From assembly GCA_037447655.1 (NCBI GenBank), contig JBBHKE010002700.1, forward strand, positions 52,966 through 116,965: a stretch of 64,000 nt of DNA, given 5' to 3'. Source of the DNA: Zygnema cylindricum (Eukaryota; Streptophyta; Zygnematophyceae; Zygnematales; Zygnemataceae). The translations under genes were made by a program, and so were the position numbers. How positions within the stretch are numbered: the first letter of the stretch is position 1; each line of letters opens with the position of its first letter. The notes under the pieces are model-generated. The model was not told the origin of the DNA. It saw nothing but the letters and a program-made list of their open reading frames with translations, and made no database searches. Positions 43,508-56,163 of this stretch are shown piece by piece.

Positions 43508-44089
43508 ATATTATTATAAGAGTACTTCCAAAACCTAATTTTGCCATTTCTCTAAATTTGAATAGTGCGACACTATTTTAAATTAGCTAAACTACAAAAA
43601 AAAAATCCAGATATTTACAAATAGAAGACTGTACATTAAAAGTTCCTGGCGCTTAGTCAGTAGTGGTCTATAGCATCCGGCTGATTGTTGTCATATAGTA
43701 CGAAACACCTGATATCGTCCAAGTGTGCTTCGTCATTTGTGGTCCCTTCTAAATCGCGTTCGTTAATTCGATGTAAATCAACTCCCCTTCTTGGTTGACC
43801 GTACCATACTTTCCCAAATATACGGTTTGTGTTCCATTCGTCCGATTTCGTCAATCCGCTGTTATTCTCTTGAAACGTGTAACTGGTCATCGGCGCTACT
43901 CCGTAAAACCTTCAATACCCTTTTCATGCTGACGCGTGTCCAACTGGCTGTACAGAACACTCTCTTAATCTTTCATTTCTGTAACACTATTTGAGGTAAG
44001 CATTACAGGTTATCATTTCCCAAAATATTCTAAGTCATTAATTCCTCTTCACAGCTCTATCTACTGAGTAAAGATTTCCAAATTCAACA
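43508..44089 (-). repeat. Copia element 1, 5' LTR
   Basis: Direct copy of 40264-40835, ending AATTCAACA. The expected tRNA primer site just inside it is not obvious, so the border may be eroded. Confidence 0.82.
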
Positions 44090-44222
44090 AATTATTGCCG
44101 ATATATCGAAATGCATCGCGATATTCAACTCTTCGATATATCGAAGAGAATATCGTTTATCGGGTACCCAAAATTTGGTACATATCGATTATTGGCATGT
44201 GGCCCTCGATACCGAACACTAG
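44090..44222. mobile_element. Family-B foldback element, partial
   Basis: Rich in CGATATATCG palindromes and ending CTCGATACCGAACACTAG, matching the family-B terminus. The left end is missing where the copia LTR starts, so the copia insertion or a deletion removed it. Confidence 0.6.
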
Positions 44223-44223
44223 A

Positions 44224-44674
44224 AATTACACTAGCGCGGATATTGAAAACACAACAACGGGGTGTGATGTGACGAGATCGCACGTGCATAAATAAAAGTA
44301 CGATTCTGTAGGTTACTCTACCGGTATTGATAACACAACATTTTGGCGTGACGTCGAATTTGTCTGGCCGTTTATCATACCATTACAGCTACGTGAAGTA
44401 CAACAAATAGGATTAGACCACGTGTCTCTTTTCATTACATCAAAGCTGAAACATTACAAAGCCAATCAAAGCTTAAATCCCTCAACGGCTCACGATCTTA
44501 CACAAAATCAATCGTCGATCAAGTATCGTTGTCACCAGAGACGCCAATCAAAACTCATAACACTCAACGGCTCAAGATCTCATACAAACATAATCGCCGA
44601 TCCATTATCGTTGTCACCAGAGACAAAGGCGACTACAATGCTTTTCCCTTTTAGAAAAAGGGCAAAGCAAAAAC
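44224..44674 (+). repeat. Dispersed repeat H, copy 2
   Basis: Includes an upstream extension (GCGCGGATATTGAAAACAC..., GATCGCACGTGCATAAA) shared with copy 3 but not copy 1, then the same body as 37234-37590. Confidence 0.75.
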
Positions 44675-44675
44675 A

Positions 44676-44805
44676 AATTAGAGTAAATGATTTCCTTCAA
44701 AACCCCCGAATTCTCAAATAGCGTTGATAATGCTATTTGTTTCATAACGCTATCTATTTCTAAACGTTTATAGTGATTCATGGTGTACTTACGATTCGCG
44801 GTGTA
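44676..44805. mobile_element. MITE family A remnant (right half)
   Basis: The sequence CATAACGCTATCTATTTC and AGTGATTCATGGTGTA match the right half of the copy at 36176-36668. A second terminus, TACGATTCGCGGTGTA, follows at once, so two MITE ends lie back to back. Confidence 0.65.
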
Positions 44806-44837
44806 GTCTACAGATGTTGAGATGTCACGCTAACACT

Positions 44838-45288
44838 AAAATTACGGTAGCGCAGATATTGAAAACACGACAACGTGGCGTGATGTGACGGGATCGCACG
44901 CACATAAAAAAAAAGTAAGATTCCGTACGTTACTCAACCGGTATTCATAACACGACATTTTGGCATGACGTCAAATTTGTCCTGTTTACCATGCCATTAC
45001 AGCCACGCAAAATACAACAGATAGAATTGTATTACATGTCTCTTTTCATTACATCAAAATTGGAACATGACAAAGCCAATCACAACTCAAATCACTCAAC
45101 GGCTCACGATCTTACACAAAAAAATTGACGATCAATTATCATTGTCACTAGAGACGCCAATCAAAACTCAAAACACTCAACGGCTCAAGATCTAACACAA
45201 AAAAAATCAACAATCAATTTTCGTGGTCACCACAGACGAAGGCAACTACAATGCTCTCCCCTTTTAAAAAAAAGGGAGAAGCAAAAAT
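44838..45288 (+). repeat. Dispersed repeat H, copy 3
   Basis: Direct repeat of copy 2 about 610 bp further on, with the same upstream extension (GCGCAGATATTGAAAACACG). Confidence 0.75.
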
Positions 45289-48200
45289 GATGTAGAGTGA
45301 AACTAAAGTATTGTAGACAAAACATCACCACCAAAGATTTTGTACGTAAAAATTTAACTCAAACCGTGTACACGAATCGAAACGTTCACATGGGAAATCG
45401 CCAACGAAACAAAAGGCTCTCCGTGACCCGCGACGGGAATTAACCACACTATCAATGCACCAACATTGCTAAAAGCGTCATCTAAGGATGAAGTTCCATT
45501 TAGACAAAAAGTGAGGTTGTTTACAATAATTGGGACCTCTCTGTACTTCGTCATTTCTTTTAGTTTGTTTTTATCTAGAAAACAACATTACAAATAATCT
45601 TGTCAATATTCTTTAAAAGTCAAGGAGTTAATAATGACTGTTGGATATTTTTTGGAGGAGCTTTAACTTCTAAAGTTTTTTCAATTGGTGATATACCACG
45701 CAAGGTACATCACCATTTAAAAAAAAAATTGAGCCGCGACACATTGGATAATGAGAATACCCGTCAAGATGGCAACCAATGGAAATCAAAAAAATTGCAC
45801 ACGATATATGCATTCAAAAAGCCAACAAAAAATACAAACGAAATGTCAAAACGCACTTTCGTCACGCTATTTTTGTTAACTCTCATTCGTCCCACTATTT
45901 TTGGCAACGCTCATTCGTCACGAAAGTGGAGGTCCGAGACCCCTGCAATTTTTTTTTCAGTACATGCGTGTGACAGGCACCGAGAAAAATAGCTTGTACT
46001 CTATCTCGTCCAAAAAAATTATCACTCGTGTGGCGCGACCATGGATAGTTTTTCATTTGCTGTTTGGGCGGTACTCTAACTCAAAACACCCCCTCGAGGT
46101 GATTTTGGATGAAGTTTTTTGACGGGATGGATTATCTTGCCTAGGGGTCGAAAAGAGGAAGTCGCCAAAATGCGATCACACGACGACAAACATGCAATTC
46201 ATTCAAAGTATAGAATTGACATTCACTTACTTTGGTAAAATTGATTTTCTCGTACGGCTAAATATTTTCTCAAAGTTCCTTGAATTTTAGGGCAAAACGA
46301 CAAAGAAAAGTCGGTACTTTAACACATGGGGACGACCCCTTACATAGATATGGTTTACAAAGTAGTGTTACACTATATTTTATGACGAATACAAAGATCA
46401 TATTGCATAATATGCCCTGTCATGGCCCATCACTATCGGACGCGCCTTTTGTATCATAGAAAGTACATGAGATCAAAGCAAACCTTGCCATAATCGTGTC
46501 CCACTTGACACCAATATGACAACACCATCTACTACTAGCAAGCAAAGTCGACGTCGAAAATCACTATTTTCCATGTGCCAAGGTCAAGTAGATTCAAGTT
46601 GTATGTTTTTACAATACTTTCTTTTAACATCTCACCCTTGCCGCTTTTAGTATTTCCAAATAAAAATTCAATTTCATCATTTTATTTCTCACAATATCAT
46701 TTTATGCAGGATCCATTTTTTAATATAATAAGAAACTTTGTGGGACACTTTTGCAATATTGTTTTCTGTTTTTCTCCATATTTTGGTGTTTTTATTCTTC
46801 TAGTTTTGTTATTTTCATATTTGAAGTCTTTTTATTTCAGCATGGCTAGTATTATAACAACGGCACATGGTCCTTCTCCAAAAAATGTTGTTGGTAATTT
46901 GTAAAAGGCACACATTAGTCATCAAAAAATTGAGTAACAATGCATACCGATACACCATTGTTTAGGTAAGAATATGTTAGCGAGATATTTGGAATTAGAT
47001 AAGGAAGCCATCAACCACCATTGAAAAAGAGGAGCTGAAATATAAAACACATAATTTCCGATATTCCGACAACTAGATAGTCTTTTACAATGTAAAGTCC
47101 TACATGTTTTTGGTAGGTGTCACTTTCTCAGTCTCACCCCTTTCACACATTAAGGCGTTCACTTGTTCATTCATATTCTGTCATCTAAATAATTTAGAAA
47201 ACTAAAATACATTTTCCATTGATGTGTAAATAAATGTTCCAAACTGGTCCCACCTTAAACAGAACCAAATTAAACACAGTACCGCTGGAAATATAACACT
47301 CCAATTCAAATATCCTATGTAAGGGGATGAGGACATTCCAAACAAAAACGTAAGGAAATCAAAACAAACAAAAAAACCCAAAGGCCAGAACAACCACCCA
47401 CCACCTACCACCCACCACCCACAAGACAATTCGAATTTCTTTGTAATCCTCTACGGCAACAAAATTTCTTTTTGACCTTTCAAAAGTGTTGATCAAAACC
47501 ATTGCTCTTTTTCAAATCCTATCCCACATTCTACGTCTCAAACTTCCACCTGAAGCTCCAAATAAACTGATGGTTGCCGCAGAGAGGGAGGAATGGGGTC
47601 ATGAGAAGTTGGTATCAAAGACGACGAGAGAGAGGAGGGACACGAGGAGGTGGCGGTTGTGACATCACTACAAAACAAAGAGAGAAGAAGCTCCATCGTC
47701 AGTCACACTGTTCTTTGCTAGAAAACAAACAATGCCATTCAAAAAATCAACTTCAAAGGATGGTAGGCATATATGAAATGGGTGAAGAGTATGGAGGTAG
47801 TAAATAATTTAGTGTTCTGAAGATTACTTTTTTTTTTAAATATACCAATAGGCCGAGGTAGGATGGTTGAGAGTGAGCGGAACACACTATAGAAAAGTGG
47901 AGAGGGAGGCCAGGAAATGTTGAGAGGGTGGGAAGAAGAAGTTGGTGATGGCAAAGTTGAAAAGGGATGTGGGAGAAGGTCATTGGGCTTTTTCATTGGG
48001 GAGTGGAGAGAGTGGTACGGGGAGGGTAGAGAGATTTTAAACAAGGGAAAATGGACGGTTACTTTTGCTGTGTATACGTAGATATACAGTTTTTTTGTCT
48101 TTATAACAAAATTTTAAACAATGAATACCCACATCATCTTTGAACCCTTGCTACATGTTTTTAGCGAATAAACTTCTTCAAATCATGTAATTTTCATTTG

Positions 48201-48449
48201 AACAATGGTTTATTAAAATAGGAGTGACGGAAGGTTGTATTTGTTGGAAAATTTCATAACACGTCGATTTAATGTCGAAGACAAACGAAGTAAGTACTCC
48301 ATCAAATAAACATCTTTTTTTCCAAATGCAATTTGTTGGTTTAACAGTACTCACCTCTATGCCTTTTTGTAACAAAAAACTTGCTAAACTATTGCCTAAA
48401 CTTTGAGACTTTAACAACTTTTTTGGCCATAAAAAATCAGAATTTCAAC
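45289..48449. other. No gene recognised; repeats and intergenic DNA
   Basis: Contains ACACATGGGGACGACCCC at about 46323-46340, resembling a worn right end of Harbinger-like element E. Purine-rich tracts run from 47575 to 48030. Short frames on both strands lack any family signature. Confidence 0.4.
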
Positions 48450-48651
48450 TACACCTTGAATCGTTATTAGACTTATGTACTCTATATCGGCGCCCCAAAA
48501 TTTTGACATTGATACCTTAAATAGAATAAATTATACTATTTAAGGACGTGGACCATAATCTGCCATGTGTCCGGCACTAAATTAGCATCAATGACACTAA
48601 TTAATTTTTGACACTAATAATTTCTTTAGTCTAATAACGATTCACGGTGTA
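48450..48651. mobile_element. MITE family A, worn copy
   Basis: Ends TACACCTTGAATCGTTATTA and CTAATAACGATTCACGGTGTA over 202 bp. The interior has CCTTAAATAGAATAAA and TTATACTATTTAAGGACGTG. Confidence 0.8.
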
Positions 48652-49316
48652 GCACTGAAATAAATTCGTTAATTGCGTCAATTATATTGCAGTCAAAACA
48701 TAATCCTTGGTTGGCCCAAAAACGTCGTTTTACCCTCAATTTAAACATTATAGACAAAGGTTATAGAAAACCGCGTCAAACACACTTTGTTCTCATTTTT
48801 AATGAACTTTAGTTTCCATATTCGTTAGATGTTTTATAAGTATTTAAAATATTCAAATGATACTCTTATATTCATGAATAAATCCATGATTGGCCCAAAA
48901 TCGACCTCTAGACTTGAAATAGGAAATTTTAGACAATGATTATGAAAATCGATTCAAACTATCTACATTTTGAAAGAATAGTAGGTCCAATATATTTGGA
49001 GTATTTGAATGATCCTTTAGTATTCAAATTAAAAATGAAATATTCGCCACTATGAGGGTAACACTTCTATTTTTCAAGTTTAAAATATTTGTCCGAGGTA
49101 AATGCGCAAAGGATCTGGACATAGATGAAAATACCGTAGAAACCATTTTATACAGCCAGATAGTCATAAAGAATCATATTTTTGATACAGTTAATAGATA
49201 TGGAAATTCGTGACATGATCATCACCATGCTAATTATGAACTATCTTGAGTTTTACAATTATTGTAGCGTGTTAACAACTACTTTGTTACTAAAATTTTT
49301 GAGCTTCCCCAAAAAA
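48652..49316. repeat. Degenerate ~190-bp direct repeat
   Basis: Two diverged copies, about 48697-48880 and 48885-49045. Each starts near AATCC-TGRTTGGCCCAAAA and includes CTTGAAATAGGAAATTTTAG-like and TATTTGAATGAT-like blocks. No gene seen. Confidence 0.45.
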
Positions 49317-49745
49317 TAGTGTTGTGTATCGGCAAGGTTTTGCTGAAAATCGATATGTACCTTTTTTTAGCTTGCCGATGATCGATACATTGGCACGATA
49401 TATTGAAACTGGTGTTATCGACGATAAAAGACTGATAACATCGGTTTTTCAACGCGATAATACCGGTACGGATAACAATCAGCGATAATTGTACGGTTTA
49501 TACAATACGAGTGTACGGTTTACGCCGTCATATTGAACCGCAGTTGTTTCATTACACTGATTATGGAACAGTTTTTTTACACGTGACATGCCACGCTATA
49601 CATAGTAAAAAATACAAGACAGTATATTATAAAGTAATATTATACAGCGGACTATATTTTCCACTTATTGCCGATAAGTAATTTGTTGGTCTCGGAGCGA
49701 TACATCGGGACACCTGACCGTTGGATAACCGATACTATCAGTGTT
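49317..49745. mobile_element. Family-B foldback element, diverged
   Basis: Starts TAGTGTTGTGTATCGGC and is rich in GATAAC/CGATA palindromes throughout. The right end is not clean, so the boundary is approximate. Confidence 0.5.
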
Positions 49746-50042
49746 ATCGCAATAAATTTCTTGCCGATAAACAAGATTACCAAAATTACCAAAAACAATA
49801 AAAATAAAAACGTTGGTGCATTGGTGATTAGTAATGAGAAAATTTGTTGAATTTATTAACAAATATCAAAGTTCAACTTATTGACTTTGGTTTGCAAATC
49901 CTACACTTTCACACTTATATCATAATAATCTGCTTGACTGGTAGTTATTTTTATACAGGAAAATGCTACTATAAATGTCTTATTTGTGAAGCAAACATGA
50001 GAAAAGAATAAAAAAAAATTGGCAATTAGTTGTTATTTGCTT

Positions 50043-50370
50043 CTAAAACGACATTTTAATGTGAGTCTTGTGAAAGGGGAACCTACATTCGCAAGTGAAC
50101 TTGTTGGCTTGGTTGTTGTATCCTTCATTGCATGCGCATGTGGGTGACGTCACGTTGGTGACTTTGGAGCAAATACCGCCTCCCCCACAAGGCCCTCCTG
50201 GTTGGGTCGCATTGCAAAATGTTCCGCAACTGCTTTTACTTCTTTGTGTTGACCATTTACACTTAGATGGAAGGTTTGACCCAAAAAGGCAATTGGATCT
50301 TAGCGCACCACACAATGAGAATCTATTGAAACTAGAAATTGGCCCGGTAAAGTAGTTGTTTGAAAAATCA
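50043..50370 (-). CDS. Terminal exon: last LRR and EGF-like module
   Basis: After acceptor ATATTTACAG the frame reads DFSNNYFTGPISSFNRFSLC, then a cysteine-rich stretch with CGTFCNATQPGGPC, GGGGICSKVTN and CACNEGYNNQ, typical of an EGF-like domain. It runs to TAG at 50043. A donor-like TGTAG|GTTCCC near the end leaves open a further exon, but no kinase or membrane exon was seen downstream. Confidence 0.7.
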
Positions 50371-51134
50371 CTGTAAATATACTCCAACAATGTAAAAGAA
50401 AGAAACTTGGTAAGCCATAAAACGTTATAACACTTTTGTAAAACGCTAATATATTGAATGCACAAACTTTGATTCATATACAACAATTTTATAAAAAAGA
50501 GGCATATACTAAACTTCTCATATCACTTTATTTGACTGACATATTTGTTATAAAATACAAAACTTCTCCACATGAAATGCTCATATGACATTATGATTGA
50601 TTAATGAATATTGTATTTGGAAAATAAATGGACGATTGTCACTAATGGTTTTGAAATTTCATCGACCTTTTTTGAATATGTCACTTGTTTAAAATCAAAA
50701 CAAAATGATATGGCGTAAGGAAAACCTCAAAGACCCTATAACATCGATCTTTTAAAAAAGGTTAAGAAAAAACAATGTGGAGTATAACTTTGGTTATTAT
50801 CTCCAAAAACACCCTCCTAAACTGCTGAATTGTACAATGTGGCCCGATTGTTTTTGCAACAAATTAACAGCGTTTTGTAGACCCAGTTGATGAGTATAAA
50901 TTATAAAATTAATAAACAGAAAAATGATAATCCATAGAGCCATTAAGAACAAAAGACACTTTGAAACGGAAAAATAAAATGTTATTCCACCACATGAATT
51001 TTGTCACAATTCCCCTCCCTCTTTTTTCCCTCCGTTTAGTTCAACAATCCCAAAAAAAATTTAAGGAGAAGTACAAATCTGTTATTTTCACAGCACATTG
51101 ACCTCTACCCCGACCCCCACCCCGACCACTACCC

Positions 51135-51584
51135 TGTTGAAATATAAATAAAGGATTTTTTAGTTTTCTTCCATATTTTATAATCCTACACGCTACGCTA
51201 TTAGACTGTGGTTTGACGTTCCGTACTTGAAATAGTGGATTGTACAAATTTTTGTTAATGTTGATTATTATTTCATATGAATCCTTTTTGTATTTGATTC
51301 CTTTTAGCGTAACTAGTTGTACCTTCTTAAGATACGCCTAAATTAGATGTACCTTGAAGAGCCTTTTCGGCTACCATTTACTTTGTCTTACTTTAAGACT
51401 CCTTTGTGTCTTAGTGAATATCATCCAATTGATAAGACACTCAAACGACAAACCTCTCTCTTGTTTTCTTTGTTTGTCGTTACTCTTTTTAGTCTCTTCT
51501 ATCTAGACCTTCTATTCTTTTTTGGCCTCTTTTGCTATTTTGACATATTAGCTTTATTGGCTTATTATGGCCACTTATTCAATA
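51135..51584 (+). repeat. Copia element 2, 5' LTR
   Basis: Starts TGTTGAAATATAAATAAAGG and ends TTATTCAATA. Similar along its length to the 3' LTR (shared CCTACACGCTACGCTATTAG, TTGATTCCTTTTAGCGTAA, GACTCAAACGACAAACCTCT-like blocks). Confidence 0.83.
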
Positions 51585-51599
51585 GGTTATGGGCCAACC
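51585..51599 (+). other. Primer-binding site matching the initiator tRNA-Met anticodon arm
   Basis: GGTTATGGGCCAACC immediately follows the 5' LTR. It is complementary, with slight mismatch, to the anticodon stem-loop of plant initiator tRNA-Met (GGGCCCATAACC), the half-tRNA priming known for Drosophila copia and yeast Ty5. Confidence 0.7.
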
Positions 51600-51716
51600 C
51601 TTTCCTCTGCCCCAAAATTTGTTCCTCAATTTTAGGGGGACAACTTCTATGACTGAAGTTTTAAGTCCAACATTTGTTTTCTTTTGAAAAGATTTGAGGC
51701 CACATTAATGGCACAG

Positions 51717-51860
51717 TGAACATACCTGTCTTTCTTGCCGATGAACATACCTGTCTTTCTTGCCGATGATACCTGTTTTTAAACCGCTGTGTCTTTCTTG
51801 CCGATGATACCTGTCTTTAAACCGCTATCTTTCTTGCCGCCACTATGTCTTTCTTGCCGC
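51717..51860 (+). repeat. Short tandem repeats in the copia element 2 leader
   Basis: Degenerate repeats of ATACCTGTCTTTCTTGCCGA, with TTTAAACCGCT spacers, between the primer site and gag. Confidence 0.75.
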
Positions 51861-51889
51861 TTGTGCAAACACTATTGTTGTCGCCCAAA

Positions 51890-52340
51890 CAATTGTTGCT
51901 TTGTGGAAAAAGAAAATTATGTTGCTCTTTCTCGACTTTATTTTCATTGGATGACCAGATTGCAAATCGTATTCGCACGGCGACATCTTCCCATGAAGCA
52001 TGGTGAACTGTGTGCAGAGCTTACGAAAATGAACATGGCCACATCGATTGGCGTTGCGTCTTCAATGCTTCGATTGGCACTATGTCGCTAATTCAACAAT
52101 GTTCAAAAAGATCCAAAGGAATCTATGCTTGACTTTACTCATGGAGTTATATCGCTAGCCGGCCGCTTCAAATGCATTAATTACAATGTCACGCATGAGG
52201 ATTTGATAAGAAAAATTATGGGCAGCTTGCCACTTTTGTTTTACTCTTTCGCAAGTACACTTAGTACTGACACTGTTAGGTTGCCTGATCTTACTAATCG
52301 TCTTTTGCATGAGGAAAAGTCTTTTGCATGAGGAAAAGTT
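51890..52340 (+). pseudogene. Copia element 2 gag relic (UBN2-type)
   Basis: Frame-shifted pieces show ANRIRTATSSHEAW, then LAGRFKCINYNVTHEDLIRK and IMGSLPLLFYSFASTLSTDT, LTNRLLHEEKSF. These are typical of plant copia gag proteins. Confidence 0.78.
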
Positions 52341-52779
52341 CGTAAGTGTCGTTTTTTTTTATGGGTCCTCTTCCCGCGAAAAATCTTCCAATCTTGTATG
52401 ACATCTTACTTCCTCCAAATATTGCAAGAATTGTGCCAATGTGGTGGATGCGAGTCTTGCATTGGCCAAAATACGTTACTTGTATCAAAAATAACGTACG
52501 GTATGGACCCCACGAGGACTTCCATCCACAAATCTAAACATAAAAGTCTTTTGCATATCCTCATGCCTCCACACCGCTCGTTGGTCATTTAATTTTCCGT
52601 ATGGCCTTCCTCTACCGTAGTACCCTCCTAATTATTACTACTTTTGGCAAAATCCGTCGGTTTCTAACGTACATCCGGTCCTCCCTACCGCCGACCATAA
52701 CGTTGGATCAGCGTGACATACAATTGTACCTGTCATAGATGTGATGTACTTGTCTTAGTTCCACCAATCAATTATAGGT

Positions 52780-54070
52780 AGGCTTTTTCCGATTCAGGTA
52801 AAAAATTTGATCGGTCAGTAAATTTTGGTGCATCTCACCATATTTGTTGTCATCTTGATATCGTGACAAATGTTGTTCCTCTTCAAGTTCCTTTACGCAT
52901 GGTTTTTTAGCAACATCATGATAATTCAAATCCTGTTGTACAAATGTATTTTAACAGCGATTCGGGCGTTTTGTGTCTTATAATCTTGGACAGAATTTAT
53001 TTTGTTTTGAACCTCATAAAAAAGCTTTTTTCAGCTAGTTTTTCTTTACGCCATGGGAGATTCGGCATCATCACTAAATCCAACGCTCAATTTTTTCTTC
53101 CACTCGAAACCGTAAAAGTAGTGGCACTTGGTCGGGAAATCTCTATATTATATTTTTTTAATAATATTGCCCAAGTAATTACAGCTTTTTCTCCTTTATC
53201 TTGCTCTTTTTTACATGGCACTTCATTATGGCCATTTAGATGGTGCTTGCCCAGCTTCCTTTGGAAAAGGACTTGTACTTGGAATTGATAAATTTAATGA
53301 AAGCAAAGTTAACCTTTGTCATGGTTCTGTCTTTGGCAAGATGTCGCGTTTACCTTTTCCTTCCTCTCCCTCTCGCTTTTTTTCTCCCTTTGGTCTCATT
53401 CATAGGGATGTTTGCGGTCCCATTGCCATTACAAGTCTTGGTGGTGCAACATACTTTCTCACTTTTATCGATGAATTTTCTCATTTTGCATACATTTATT
53501 TTATACTCCATAAGGTCAAGTATTTTACTCATTTTTAACAATTCAAAACACTTGTCAAAAATCACATGTCATCCCGTATCAAAACCATACGCATGGATAA
53601 TTGAGGAGAATTCGTCTCCGTTCTTTTTCTCAGTTTCTACAATCGCATGGTATTGTTTATCACACATCTTCCCCTTACACTCTACAACAGAATGGTGATG
53701 CTGAGTGCTTAAACCGCAACTTTTATTTATATAGCTTGCTCTTTTCTCCATTTTGCTTCATTACCATCAAATTTTTGGGCTGAAGCTTTACTAACATCCG
53801 TATATATACGCCGTCGCTCCCCAATTTCGACTCTATCTAACAAAACCCTTTTAGAGGCGTGGCATGGTCATAAACCGAATGTCTCCCCTTTAAGCATTTT
53901 TGGTTGTGAAGCCAATTATAAAATCTTTCCCTTTTCCAATGGAAATTTAGGTGATCATGCCATGCGCGAATTTTAATGGGATATTCCCCTAACTCAAAAG
54001 CCTATCGCATATGGTGTCCCACTTCACGTCATATTGTCACCACTCATGACGTCAATTTTCATAAAACTCC
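52780..54070 (+). pseudogene. Copia element 2 protease and integrase relics
   Basis: VNFGASHHICCHLD (52817-52860) is a changed protease active site, normally DSGASHH. Integrase pieces follow: LIHRDVCGPIAITSLGGATY, FLTFIDEFSHFAYIYF, HGHKPNVSPLSIFGCEA. Several frameshifts separate them. Confidence 0.78.
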
Positions 54071-54576
54071 TCTCATACATATGGTTTTTCAGTATTTTCC
54101 TGTCACTTTTTTACTAAATTTATTCTTTTTAGGGAAACTATCCCTACTAATTTTGTTACAACCATGCCTCCGTCCCTTTTAACACCTTTCCCATCTTCGC
54201 CTTTTTCGATCCTTTTGATTTCTCCCATTCCCTTAGGTGTTTCCATTTTTTCAAATTGTGTTACTTCCTCTAATTCTGGCAATTTGTTACATCTATTACA
54301 ATCCGCGAATTCCAGTGGCCACCCATTTGCGGTATAGTCCAAATCAAGTGACGCTTTGATCCTTCAAACGACAAATTTACTACCACCATCTTTAGAAGTT
54401 TTGTTGCTGCCCAGATTGGTTCGCACTTCGGTTACTATTTCGCCGTTGATGCCAATGTTGTCGACAGCCTACCCGTCTTACTCAACCAACTTCGAAGATT
54501 TGCAAAAATCTTGACCACGCTAACCTTGCCGACGTCATAGATCTTCCCACATCGATAGCCGCTTATACACGCCCAA

Positions 54577-55200
54577 ATGACGACAAGTGGACAATGGAAG
54601 GTTGTTGCTACACAAGAGTACGACGCACTTGGACCTTATGTACTCTTCCACCAAATCGGTGCGCGATTGGATCTAAGTGAGTCTTTAAAATTAGATGGCA
54701 GATGGATCCGTCAACCATTACAAAACACGTTTGTCGCCAATGACTACTTACAAACAGATGGCATTGACTATAAAAAGACCTTAGCTCCTGTTGCAAAGTT
54801 TGACTTCATCCGTACGATTTATCTCTTGCCGAAGTTTGACTTCATCCGTATGATTTTGTCGCTTGTCGCTCTTCATGAAAGGGGGTTACAACAACTTGAC
54901 ATCAAAATTGCTTTTTTTTATAGCAGTATCTCAGAGGATGGTTTTATGGAACAACTACCTGGCTACACAGTCATTAGGAAGGAAACTCTAGGAAGGAAAC
55001 TCTTGTCTTTCATTAACGGAAGTGTATTTATGGTCTTACACAGGCACCAAGAGTGTGGCATCAAACCCTTGTCACAACATTAATTAAAGAAGGTTTTAGG
55101 GAAATCAGTGAAAATCTTAAAATCTATATAAGCGGTACATAATCATTATTATCATTTACGTTGATGATTTAATTTTTGCAGGACCAAATAAGTCATTAAC
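54577..55200 (+). pseudogene. Copia element 2 reverse transcriptase relic
   Basis: GIDYKKTLAPVAKFDFIR and GLQQLDIKIAFFYSS are RT motifs. The catalytic YVDDLIFAG is present at about 55158-55184 in another frame. An in-frame 36-bp tandem duplication repeats KFDFIR. Stops and frameshifts inactivate it. Confidence 0.82.
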
Positions 55201-55339
55201 TCACCAAGTGAAAGGCATTCTCTCTTCCCACTAACATAGGACCAATTGAGGAGATATTGACTATCGTTTAGGTATCACTATTCTACGTCAAAGGTTTACA
55301 CGCATTTTGCAAATGAATCAAAAGCATTACATTCTCAGT

Positions 55340-56115
55340 CTCCTCACCGTTTTGACATGACCGATTGCAATCCTGTGCCTTCTCCCATCGATCCCAACAC
55401 CACTCTCACCAAAATGTCCTCCGATGGGAATTCCCAAAGACAAACAAGTTTACTCTATCGGTCTATTGTAGGAAAATTGATGTTATGCTAGGTACATGGT
55501 CGGAAAATTGTATCGTCTTTTGTCTTCTTTCTCAATTTCCGCATTACGCCACTCTTACCCATCTCCAAACCGCTAAACGTTTTTTTTCATTCCTTCAAAA
55601 AACCCAGCATCATCATCTTGTTTTTTCTCTTCTTTCTTCTCCCTCCCCTTTTTCTTTTTATTTTTCTCCGAACACATCAATTATTGCGTTTTGCAACGTC
55701 GATTAGGGCTATTAACCAGACGATCGTCGCTTCATTTTTGGTGTATGATTTTCTTTTGGTGGTAGCTTTGTCACTTGGTCGTCCCCTAAGCAAGCTACTG
55801 TTGTTCTTTCCTCGACCAAGGCCAAATACATGGCCGACACTTAAGCCACGAAGTCGGCTATTTGGTTCCGACGATTTCTTTGCGATCTTTTTTTTCCTCT
55901 TTTTTCTCTTGCCTCCATCTTTTGTGATTTTCAACAGGCTTTGGCCCTTATAAAAGACCTTATCCACCACACTCGCACTAAACATATCGATATCCAAATT
56001 AATTTTACGCGAGACAAAATTCTTGATGGCATCGACTCTTTCTCTCACTGTGCCACTCGCTCTCAGTTCATTGATTTCTCACAAGACCTCTCTCTCGCCT
56101 TTTATTCAATCACTT
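55340..56115 (+). pseudogene. Copia element 2 RNase H relic
   Basis: Pieces in several frames include MTDCNPVPSPIDPNTTLTKM, SIVGKLM and ALIKDLIHHTRTKHIDIQ, the last being the usual copia RNase H end. Extended insertions of T/C-rich DNA separate them. Confidence 0.75.
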
Positions 56116-56163
56116 TCCTTTCCATGCTAGTCTTTGTGACTAACCATGCTTTAATCCAAACGG

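Larger units (their letters stand above)
40264..44089 (-). mobile_element. Decayed Ty1/copia element 1
   Basis: Two similar LTRs in direct orientation (40264-40835 and 43508-44089) flank reverse-strand gag, RT and RNase H remains in copia order. Total about 3.8 kb, so part of the body (protease/integrase) is deleted or unrecognisable. Reading frames are broken by stops and frameshifts, so it is non-autonomous. Confidence 0.87.
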
